Positions 1-6,659 of a stretch of 64,000 bases of DNA are shown piece after piece. A program made the translations under genes and the position numbers. The DNA is from Pseudomonadota bacterium (GTDB taxonomy: Bacteria; Pseudomonadota; Gammaproteobacteria; Burkholderiales; Burkholderiaceae_C). The notes under the pieces are model-generated. The model saw only the letters and a list, made by a program, of their open reading frames with translations. It did no database searches and was not told where the DNA came from. The number at the start of each line of letters is the position of its first letter. The stretch's first letter is position 1. Location of the stretch: NCBI GenBank assembly GCA_020161775.1, contig JAIUOW010000014.1:62001-126000 (forward strand), written 5' to 3'.

Positions 1-1397
1 ATGTAGTCGGCCTGCTCCTGCGTCAGTTCGGTCAGCATGGCGCCCACCTTCTTCAGGTGCAGGCGGGCGACCTTTTCGTCCAGGTGCTTGGGCAGCACAT
101 AGACCTTGCCCGCCTTGTATTCCTTGCTCTTGGTGAAGAGCTCAATCTGCGCGATCGTCTGGTTGGCAAACGACGACGACATCACGAAGCTCGGGTGGCC
201 GGTGCCGCAGCCCAGGTTCACCAGGCGGCCCTTGGCCAGCAGGATGATGCGCTTCTCGGGGCTCTTGCCCTTCTTCGGGAAGATCACGTGGTCCACTTGG
301 GGCTTGATTTCTTCCCACTTGAGCTTTTCCAGCGATGCGACGTCGATCTCGTTGTCAAAGTGGCCGATGTTGCAGACGATGGCCTGGTCCTTCATGGCGG
401 CCATGTGCTTGTAGGTGATGACGTTCTTGTTGCCAGTGGCGGACACGAAAATGTCGGCCTTGTCGGCGGCGTATTCCATGGTCACGACCTTGAAGCCTTC
501 CATCGCGGCCTGCAGGGCGTTGATGGGGTCGATCTCGGTCACCCACACCTGGGCGCTCAGGGCACGCAGGGCCTGGGCAGAGCCCTTGCCCACGTCGCCG
601 TAGCCAGCCACCACGGCCACCTTGCCGGCCACCATCACGTCGGTGGCGCGCTTGATGGCGTCCACCAGCGATTCACGGCAGCCGTACAGGTTGTCGAACT
701 TGCTCTTGGTGACGGAATCGTTCACGTTGATGGCGCGGAAGGCCAGCGTGCCCTTGGCGGACATTTCGTTCAGGCGCAGCACGCCGGTGGTGGTTTCCTC
801 GGTCACGCCGATGATGTTCTTCAGGCGGCGGCTGTACCAGGTCGGGTCCTGCTTGAGCTTGGCCTTGATGGCGGCGAACAGGCAGGTTTCTTCCTCGCTG
901 CCGGGCTTGGCCAGCACCTTGATGTCTTTTTCGGCACGGGCGCCCAGGTGCATCAGCAACGTGGCATCGCCGCCGTCGTCCAGGATCATGTTCGGGCCTT
1001 CGGTCTTGCTGCCCTTGGGGCCGAACTCAAAAATGCGGTGGGTGTAGTCCCAGTAATCCTTGAGCGTCTCGCCCTTGTAGGCAAACACCGGCGTGCCTTC
1101 GGCCACCAGGGCGGCGGCGGCGTGGTCCTGCGTGCTGAAGATGTTGCACGAGGCCCAGCGCACCTGGGCACCCAGGGCCTGCAGCGTTTCCACCAGCACG
1201 GCGGTCTGGATGGTCATGTGCAGCGAGCCGGTGATGCGTGCGCCCTTCAGCGGCTGGGCCTTGGCGAACTCCTCGCGGATGGCCATCAGGCCGGGCATCT
1301 CGGTTTCGGCAATGCGGATTTCCTTGCGGCCCCAGCTGGCCAGCGACAGGTCGGCGATGGCGTGGTCAGGGTGCAGGGGTTTGAGAACAGCGCTCAT
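1..1397 (-). CDS. ahcY: Adenosylhomocysteinase (S-adenosylhomocysteine hydrolase), C-terminus cut by window edge
   Basis: Cytosolic NAD-dependent enzyme that splits S-adenosylhomocysteine into adenosine and homocysteine, clearing the product inhibitor of methyltransferases. The minus strand gives an uninterrupted reading frame of 465 codons starting [17 protein letters not shown]. It contains the NAD-binding stretch [14 protein letters not shown], the family stretch [14 protein letters not shown], and the near-terminal [17 protein letters not shown]. Family members are about 470-480 residues, so only about ten residues and the stop lie outside the window. The start is the ATG at 1397, preceded by CTGGAG as ribosome binding site. 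An SAH riboswitch lies in its leader, so expression is expected to rise with the enzyme's own substrate. The identification is secure. Confidence 0.97.
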   Translation of the reverse strand, partial: MSAVLKPLHPDHAIADLSLASWGRKEIRIAETEMPGLMAIREEFAKAQPLKGARITGSLHMTIQTAVLVETLQALGAQVRWASCNIFSTQDHAAAALVAEGTPVFAYKGETLKDYWDYTHRIFEFGPKGSKTEGPNMILDDGGDATLLMHLGARAEKDIKVLAKPGSEEETCLFAAIKAKLKQDPTWYSRRLKNIIGVTEETTTGVLRLNEMSAKGTLAFRAINVNDSVTKSKFDNLYGCRESLVDAIKRATDVMVAGKVAVVAGYGDVGKGSAQALRALSAQVWVTEIDPINALQAAMEGFKVVTMEYAADKADIFVSATGNKNVITYKHMAAMKDQAIVCNIGHFDNEIDVASLEKLKWEEIKPQVDHVIFPKKGKSPEKRIILLAKGRLVNLGCGTGHPSFVMSSSFANQTIAQIELFTKSKEYKAGKVYVLPKHLDEKVARLHLKKVGAMLTELTQEQADY

Positions 1398-1462
1398 GGT
1401 CACTCCAGAAAATGAATGTTGTGAACCACTGTCTGTGAAAGGAACTCACCACACGGGACAGT

Positions 1463-1542
1463 GGGTGAGCGTCGTTGCGGGGTTGGAATCCGAGCCTCAC
1501 GCCGTGCATCTGGGTAGATGGGGGCGCTGCAACGCTCCTCGG
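1463..1542 (-). promoter_or_regulatory. SAH riboswitch in the ahcY leader
   Basis: Read on the minus strand, the leader has the S-adenosylhomocysteine riboswitch layout. A 5' CCGAG (1542-1538) can pair with CTCGG further on as the pseudoknot. GAGCGT pairs with ACGCTC near the 3' end (P1). GCGCC pairs with GGCGT, enclosing a CATCT/AGATG hairpin. The 3' segment AACGACGCTCACCC matches the conserved end of the family. It sits between a TATAAT -10 box and the ahcY ribosome binding site. Family knowledge: this class binds SAH, discriminates against SAM, and switches ahcY on. The pairings were found by eye; a covariance-model search (Rfam SAH riboswitch) would settle it. Confidence 0.93.
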
Positions 1543-1551
1543 AATGGCGAA

Positions 1552-1557
1552 ATTATA
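1552..1557 (-). promoter_or_regulatory. Probable -10 box of the ahcY promoter
   Basis: The minus strand reads TATAAT, a perfect sigma-70 -10 hexamer, ten bases upstream of the riboswitch 5' end, as expected if transcription starts at or just before the aptamer. A convincing -35 box at 16-18 bp is not visible; TTGTAC at 1583-1578 is 20 bp away. The box lies just past the Fic gene stop (1564), so ahcY probably has its own promoter. Confidence 0.6.
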
Positions 1558-1563
1558 GATCGG

Positions 1564-3081
1564 TCATCTGTTGCTGCGTACAAGGGCGTCCAGAAACTGG
1601 GCGAACGGAACAATGTTCTGCTCAACACTGGCGGCCTCCAGCGCCGCCATGTACTCGGACCGGGCCTCCAGTGGAACAATGGTCCAAGGGTAACCGCCTG
1701 ACGCCATCATGACGTTCATCAGGAACCGGCCCATGCGCCCATTTCCGTCAAAGTAAGGATGGATGTAGACGAACATGAAATGGCCGAGGACGACACGCAC
1801 GGCGGGCTCGGGCTCGTTCGTCAGCAACTCAAAAAATGCCGGGACCATCTCGCGCATCACTTCGGCGCGGGCAGGGACATGCATGGAGCGCCGGATGAAG
1901 ACCGGCCCGTTGCGGTAACCCGCAAGGTCAGAAGCCTTCATCAAGCCTGCGGCCACACTGGGCGCAAACAGCTCGCGGTACCAGGCGCCATGGTCGGCAC
2001 CGGCGACAGTGCCCGCGTTTCTTGCATCAAGGACTTGCGCGACGCTCAGCTTTACGCGCTGAAAGGCCTGCCAGTAGCCGCGGGCTGCAAGAGCGTCGCG
2101 CTGGTTTCGGTCCGCCTCAATGGTTTCGGGGTTCCAGTCGCCAGAGCGCACGCGCTCAATCAGCGCGGCATTGACGCGATACCCTTCAATCGAGAGTGAG
2201 TTATAGGCGTCAGCCCCATAGGATTCATCCACTTGCCTCAGGTAAAAGGCCTTCGCAGGCGCGGATTGAGGCGGTGGTGTGAAATGCTCCAGCACGTCGG
2301 TGCGCATGCTGTCCCACAGCATGCGCAAGCGCTGCACCGGGGCAGACGCTTCGCTTACCGTCACCGGCGCAAGATCGCCAAAGGGATCAACTTCGCTGAC
2401 CGTGTAGCCGGCAACGCGCATGGTTTCGAGAATGTTGTCAGCCGCAGCGACCTTTCCGATATTGCGCAAAGCCCCGGCCAACCGGCCCGCAATGCGGCTG
2501 TGTCCGCCGTCCAGCAAGCGGCGCAGGAGTTCCGAAGGGTCGCCCAGGCCGGCCAGGGCGGCGCGCATGGTGACCGGCTGGATCGCCATGTTGGTCGGCG
2601 AGCACGCGATCAGCGCAGCCGGGAGCTGGTAGATGCGAATTCCGTCCTTGACTTCCATGTCGCGCGCATGAGGAAGCGCCAGACGCGCATCGAGGATAGA
2701 AGTGCCGAACGGGAGCGTCACCGGCTTGTTGCCGCCCGCAGGGGTGCGCACCAGCACCTGGCGGGGCACCGTCCACTCGCCTGTGTGAAGGGCAATGGAT
2801 TGCTCGGGGCTCAGGCACCAGGCATCCCCAAACCGCTCGTTCAGGTAATCGGCCATAAAAGACCAGAACGATGCGTACCAGGCTGTGCTCTCCCCGGCCT
2901 CTTCGTCCGGGCGCGCCGGGATGTACCAGCCCTTCATGACCTCACGCAGGAAGCCGTTCTTCAGCAGCCGCTCGCGGTGGATGCGGGTCAGGTGTGAAGC
3001 GCGGATGGCCGTGATCCCCCTGTCCTGAAGGGTCTTCAGGATTTCCAGCGATGTCGCGAGATTTTCTGCCGGGGTTGCCAT
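1564..3081 (-). CDS. Fic-family AMPylase-type protein with N-terminal AbiEi-like region
   Basis: 505-residue protein. The C-terminal half is a Fic domain with the complete catalytic motif HPYFDGNGRMGR at residues 441-452 (catalytic His441). Upstream, SLSIEG at 295-300 fits the [ST]xxxE[GN] autoinhibitory helix that precedes the core in class II Fic proteins. Known Fic enzymes move AMP, or another nucleotide part, onto protein hydroxyls. Residues about 15-60 (LKTLQDRGITAIRASHL ... VMKGWYIPARPDE) resemble the winged-helix start of AbiEi-type antitoxin proteins, which can bind DNA; this is a resemblance, not a proven domain call. No separate antitoxin gene is adjacent, so control may come from the internal inhibitory helix and from the operator repeats upstream. 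Target unknown. The Fic call is secure. Confidence 0.92.
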   Translation of the reverse strand: MATPAENLATSLEILKTLQDRGITAIRASHLTRIHRERLLKNGFLREVMKGWYIPARPDEEAGESTAWYASFWSFMADYLNERFGDAWCLSPEQSIALHTGEWTVPRQVLVRTPAGGNKPVTLPFGTSILDARLALPHARDMEVKDGIRIYQLPAALIACSPTNMAIQPVTMRAALAGLGDPSELLRRLLDGGHSRIAGRLAGALRNIGKVAAADNILETMRVAGYTVSEVDPFGDLAPVTVSEASAPVQRLRMLWDSMRTDVLEHFTPPPQSAPAKAFYLRQVDESYGADAYNSLSIEGYRVNAALIERVRSGDWNPETIEADRNQRDALAARGYWQAFQRVKLSVAQVLDARNAGTVAGADHGAWYRELFAPSVAAGLMKASDLAGYRNGPVFIRRSMHVPARAEVMREMVPAFFELLTNEPEPAVRVVLGHFMFVYIHPYFDGNGRMGRFLMNVMMASGGYPWTIVPLEARSEYMAALEAASVEQNIVPFAQFLDALVRSNR

Positions 3082-3094
3082 GACACCGCGTCTC

Positions 3095-3186
3095 CAATTT
3101 TCAGGTTATTGCGCTTTTCAATTTTAAGGTTATCAAGAAAATGATAATTTAGGTTTTTAAGTCAGTCAATTTTCAGGTTTTTGCGC
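3095..3186 (-). promoter_or_regulatory. Four 24-bp-spaced operator-like repeats upstream of the Fic gene
   Basis: An AT-rich island in an otherwise GC-rich region holds four copies of a motif close to AATTTTCAGGTTWTTGCGC (plus-strand reading). The AGGTT cores begin at 3103, 3127, 3151 and 3175, exactly 24 bp apart each time. The outer two copies (3095-3114 and 3167-3186) are almost identical and the inner two are degenerate. They begin 14 bp upstream of the Fic start codon and cover the region where its promoter must lie. The simplest reading is cooperative, autoregulatory binding, perhaps by the Fic protein's own N-terminal region. The repeats are visible directly; the binding partner is inferred. 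Confidence 0.7.
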
Positions 3187-3323
3187 AACCCTGCAGACTG
3201 ACCGGACGGTCATCGGACCACTTGGGAACACCGACAATAGCGGCACTGCCGGTTCCAGCGTGGGAGCCATGCCCCCAACCTATCTGAGTACATCCATATG
3301 TACACCCTTGAAATTTCGACCCT

Positions 3324-4961
3324 ATGGCGAGCCAGACATTCCTAGAAGAAACAAAGCGAAGAAGAACCTTTGCCATCATTTCCCACCCCGACGCGGGCAA
3401 GACCACGCTGACCGAAAAGCTGTTGCTGTTCTCCGGCGCGATCCAGATCGCCGGCGCGGTCAAGGGCCGCAAAGCCAGCCGCCATGCCACGTCCGACTGG
3501 ATGGAGATCGAAAAGCAGCGCGGCATTTCGGTCGCATCGTCGGTCATGCAGATGCTGTACCGCGACCACGTCATCAACCTGCTGGACACACCGGGCCACA
3601 AGGACTTTTCCGAGGACACCTACCGCGTGCTGACCGCCGTGGACTCGGCCCTGATGGTGATCGACGCGGCCAACGGTGTGGAAGCGCAAACCCGCCGCCT
3701 GATCGAAGTTTGCCGCCAGCGCGACACGCCCATCATCACCTTCGTGAACAAGATGGACCGCGAAGTGCGCGAGCCGCTGGACATCCTGGACGAGGTCGAG
3801 CGCGAGCTGGGCATGCCCTGCGTGCCCATGACCTGGCCCGTCGGCCAGGGCAAGACTTTTGGCGGCATCATGAACCTGCGCACGCAGGTCATGACGGTGT
3901 TTGAATCGGGCAGCGAGCGCCGCCCGCAGGACTTTGACGCCATGCCGCTGGCGGATCGCGACGCGCTCATCGCGCGCTTTGGCCACGAATTTGAAACCGC
4001 CGAGGAAAGCATGCAGCTCGCCACCGGTGCGTCCCCCGCCTGGGACCGCGAGGCCTTCCTGGCGGGCAAGCAGACGCCCGTGTTCTTTGGCTCGGGCGTC
4101 AACAATTTTGGCGTGATGGAAGTGCTGGATGCGCTGGTGGACCTGGCGCCGCCGCCCCAGCCGCGCACCAGCACCACGCTGGTCAACCGCCAGCCCGTGG
4201 TGAAGGAAATCCAGCCGGCGGACCCCGACTTCGCCGGCGTGGTGTTCAAGGTGCAGGCCAACATGGACGCCAACCATCGCGACCGCATTGCCTTTGTGCG
4301 CATGGCCTCGGGCAAGTTCACGCCCGGCATGAAGCTCAAGGTGCAGCGCACGGGCAAGGAACTGCGCCCCACGTCGGTCGTGACCTTCATGAGCCAGCGC
4401 CGCGAGGCGGTGGAAGAGGCTTATGCGGGCGACATCATCGGCTTTACCACCCATGGCGGCGTGCAGCTGGGCGACACCATCACCGACGGCGCCAACCTGC
4501 AGTTCACCGGGCTGCCGTTCTTCGCGCCCGAGCTGTTCATGACGGTCATCCTGAAAAACCCGCTGCGCACCAAGCAGCTGCAGCAGGGCCTGGCCCAGCT
4601 GGGCGAGGAAGGCGCGATCCAGGTCTTCAAGCCCGACGCCGGCGGCGCCATGCTGCTGGGCGCGGTGGGGCAGCTGCAGTTTGAAGTGGTGCAGCACCGC
4701 CTGAAGGCCGAGTACGACGCCGACGTGCGGCTGGAAGGCTGCCAGTACACCGGCGCGCGCTGGATCACCGCCGACACGCCGGCCGAGCTGCGCGCCTTCA
4801 CCGATGCCTACCCGCTGCGCATGGCGCACGACGCGGCCGATGCGCTGGCGTTCCTGTGCACGTCACCCTACGACGTGCGGCTGGCGCAGGAGCGGTTTCC
4901 GAAGATCCACTTTCACCCGCTGCGCGAGCATGCGGGGCTGGCGCTGCAGAACGCGGGCTGA
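3324..4961 (+). CDS. prfC: Peptide chain release factor 3 (RF3)
   Basis: GTPase that removes RF1/RF2 from the ribosome after translation termination. 545 residues, close to the usual 525-540. The GTP-binding motifs are complete: HPDAGKTT (21-28), DTPGHKDF (from 88), NKMD (142-145). The C-terminal part carries the RF3-type beta-barrel and LRMAHDAADALAFLC-like region. The start MASQTFLEETKRRRTFAIISH is the usual family N-terminus. It is divergent from the Fic gene and stands alone, with about 50 bp between its stop and the next, convergent gene. Confidence 0.97.
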   Translation: MASQTFLEETKRRRTFAIISHPDAGKTTLTEKLLLFSGAIQIAGAVKGRKASRHATSDWMEIEKQRGISVASSVMQMLYRDHVINLLDTPGHKDFSEDTYRVLTAVDSALMVIDAANGVEAQTRRLIEVCRQRDTPIITFVNKMDREVREPLDILDEVERELGMPCVPMTWPVGQGKTFGGIMNLRTQVMTVFESGSERRPQDFDAMPLADRDALIARFGHEFETAEESMQLATGASPAWDREAFLAGKQTPVFFGSGVNNFGVMEVLDALVDLAPPPQPRTSTTLVNRQPVVKEIQPADPDFAGVVFKVQANMDANHRDRIAFVRMASGKFTPGMKLKVQRTGKELRPTSVVTFMSQRREAVEEAYAGDIIGFTTHGGVQLGDTITDGANLQFTGLPFFAPELFMTVILKNPLRTKQLQQGLAQLGEEGAIQVFKPDAGGAMLLGAVGQLQFEVVQHRLKAEYDADVRLEGCQYTGARWITADTPAELRAFTDAYPLRMAHDAADALAFLCTSPYDVRLAQERFPKIHFHPLREHAGLALQNAG

Positions 4962-5017
4962 TCCAGCCCGCGCCGCTGTATCCCTGCGTCAGAAGGTCCT
5001 GCGGCGCGGTTGCAGCG

Positions 5018-6064
5018 TCACCGCGCGCGTTCGTCAAAGCCCTGCAGCACATTGACCGCGTTCACGCCGACCTCGGCTACCGCATAGCCGCCCTCGAAAG
5101 TGAACACCGCCGGCAAACCGGCGGCGGCAATGTCGCTGCCCACCTGCAGGTAGTCGGCGCTTTTCAGGCCAAAGCCAGAAATGGGGTCACCTTCAAATGT
5201 GTCCAGGCCCATCGCCACCACCAGGGCGTCGGCGCGGCAGGCGGCGATGGCTTTCAGCGCCGTGGCCAATGCCGCCCGCCAGGCCGCAAAGCCGGTGCCG
5301 CGAGGCAATGGCAGGTTGAGGTTGAAGCCCTCGCCCGCCCCTGTGCCGCGTTCGTCGGCATAGCCCAGGTAATACGGGTATTCGGTGTGCGGGTCGCCAT
5401 GCAGGCTCACGGTGAACACATCAGCGCGGTCGTAGAAGATGGCCTGCGTGCCGTTGCCGTGGTGATAGTCCACGTCCAGCACGGCCACGCGCGCGCAGCC
5501 CGCGTCGCGCAGCGCCTGCGCGGCGATGGCGGCATTGTTCAAAAAACAATAGCCGCCAAAGAAGTCGGCCCCTGCATGGTGCCCAGGCGGACGCGTCAGG
5601 GCGAATGCGGCGCGGCCTCCGCTTGCCACATGCTGCGCCGCCGACCAGGCACAGGCCGCGCCCTCGCGCGCCGCAGTCCAGGTGCCGGCCGTGAGCGGGC
5701 TGCCCGCGTCGTACGAGAACAGCCCCATGCGCGCCGGAAAGCTCACGGGCAGTACATCCGAGCGGAAGGTGCGGATGGGCCAGTACGAGGGGATCGCGTC
5801 GCGCTGTGCATTGGCCGGGTCCAGCGCCACCCATTCGTCCCAGGCGCCGCGCAGGAAGTCCACGTAGCGCGGCGCATGCACGCGGGTGATCACCGCGTCG
5901 TCCATGGCCTGGGGTGGCGTGATCGCGCCTAGCTTGCGTGCCTGCAGTTCCTGGAGCACGTAGTCGGCGCGTGCGGGGATTTCAAAGCACGGCACCAGTT
6001 CGCCTCGGAACATTTCGAACTTGCCGTGGTGCTGCGCGTGGTGCGCGTTGTAGAACGTATGCAT
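5018..6064 (-). CDS. Histone-deacetylase-family hydrolase, probable acetylpolyamine amidohydrolase
   Basis: 348 residues from the ATG at 6064 (MHTFYNAHHAQHH). The frame is open further upstream, but homologues begin at MHTF and the upstream part overlaps the plus-strand gene starting at 6171. The HDAC-fold zinc site is intact: RPPGHHAG with the catalytic His pair at 162-163, and DVDYHHGNG at 197-205 supplying zinc ligands, then LHGDPHTEYPYYLG. MGLDTFEGDPI supplies the second Asp. Family members remove acetyl groups from polyamines or other small amides; YADERGTGAGEGFNLNLP is typical of the acetylpolyamine branch. The exact substrate cannot be decided from sequence. Confidence 0.9.
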   Translation of the reverse strand: MHTFYNAHHAQHHGKFEMFRGELVPCFEIPARADYVLQELQARKLGAITPPQAMDDAVITRVHAPRYVDFLRGAWDEWVALDPANAQRDAIPSYWPIRTFRSDVLPVSFPARMGLFSYDAGSPLTAGTWTAAREGAACAWSAAQHVASGGRAAFALTRPPGHHAGADFFGGYCFLNNAAIAAQALRDAGCARVAVLDVDYHHGNGTQAIFYDRADVFTVSLHGDPHTEYPYYLGYADERGTGAGEGFNLNLPLPRGTGFAAWRAALATALKAIAACRADALVVAMGLDTFEGDPISGFGLKSADYLQVGSDIAAAGLPAVFTFEGGYAVAEVGVNAVNVLQGFDERAR

Positions 6065-6170
6065 GGGCTGATTCTGCCTACACACCCGCCAGTGCCCAAG
6101 CCATTTGTCTGATGGCGGCCGGCATCCGGTTGTCAGAGACTCGCGCTCTCTCACGACCTGGAACGCGCCG

Positions 6171-6647
6171 ATGTCAACCGACTTGCTGCAGCGACTGTGC
6201 AAAGGCTTCTGCGCAATCGCGCAAATCGCCACCCCCGAACTGCACGCGCAGGATGACGGCGTCATCGCCTTCAACATCGTATGGCGCGGCGTCAGCGTCG
6301 ACATCATGGCCAAGCCTTCTGCCAGCGCGGACCATGCGTTTGCGCTGTTTGAGCTGGGCCAGCCCAACCCCACGCAGGCCGACCCTGCACGCGCCCTGCT
6401 CGCGCTGATGCACATCAATTTCCTGTCGCTGCGCGTCAACCAGCCGGTCTTCAGCTGCCACCCCGGGACGAACGCCGCCGTCCTGCAGGTGCCGGTGCCG
6501 CTGGATTCAACGCCCGCCCTGTTGCACCGCATGATCGAAGAGGGCGTCCACCTGGCACTGCAGTGGCGCGAGGGCCTGCTGATGCCGCAGCTGGACGCAG
6601 AGCCCGACCCGGCACCGGCAGACGCCATGCACGGAAGCTTTGCCTGA
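6171..6647 (+). CDS. CesT-type type III secretion chaperone, orphan
   Basis: 158 residues starting MSTDLLQRLCKGF; the frame is open to 6105, but the ATG at 6171 fits the family N-terminus. It has the size, acidity and layout of class I type III secretion chaperones. An N-terminal helix (LLQRLCKGFCAIAQI) is followed by a beta core (VIAFNIVWRGVSVDIMAK ... HAFALFELG), then ALLALMHINFLSLR, FSCHPGTNAAVLQVPVPL, and a last helix with LALQWRE. Such chaperones bind the N-terminal part of one secreted effector, usually encoded next door. The next gene starts 12 bases after its stop, and the stop overlaps that gene's GAGGGA ribosome binding site, so the two are tightly coupled. No secretion apparatus gene is in the window. 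Confidence 0.75.
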   Translation: MSTDLLQRLCKGFCAIAQIATPELHAQDDGVIAFNIVWRGVSVDIMAKPSASADHAFALFELGQPNPTQADPARALLALMHINFLSLRVNQPVFSCHPGTNAAVLQVPVPLDSTPALLHRMIEEGVHLALQWREGLLMPQLDAEPDPAPADAMHGSFA

Positions 6648-6659
6648 GGGACGCCAACC

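Noticed and set aside
3342-4829. Long open frame on the minus strand inside prfC
   Set aside because: Fully antisense to prfC with shadow-like composition; the same applies to similar frames over aceK, the histidine kinase, glyS and hpd.
5999-6017. TTCGC...TTCG pair upstream of the chaperone gene as a possible PIP (HrpX) box
   Set aside because: The spacing is about 10 nt instead of the required 15, and it lies inside the HDAC-like coding sequence.
6121-6134. Shared GGCATCCGGTT near both chaperone-like loci (also 45987-45997)
   Set aside because: An 11-base match in opposite orientation relative to the genes and at different distances; probably chance.
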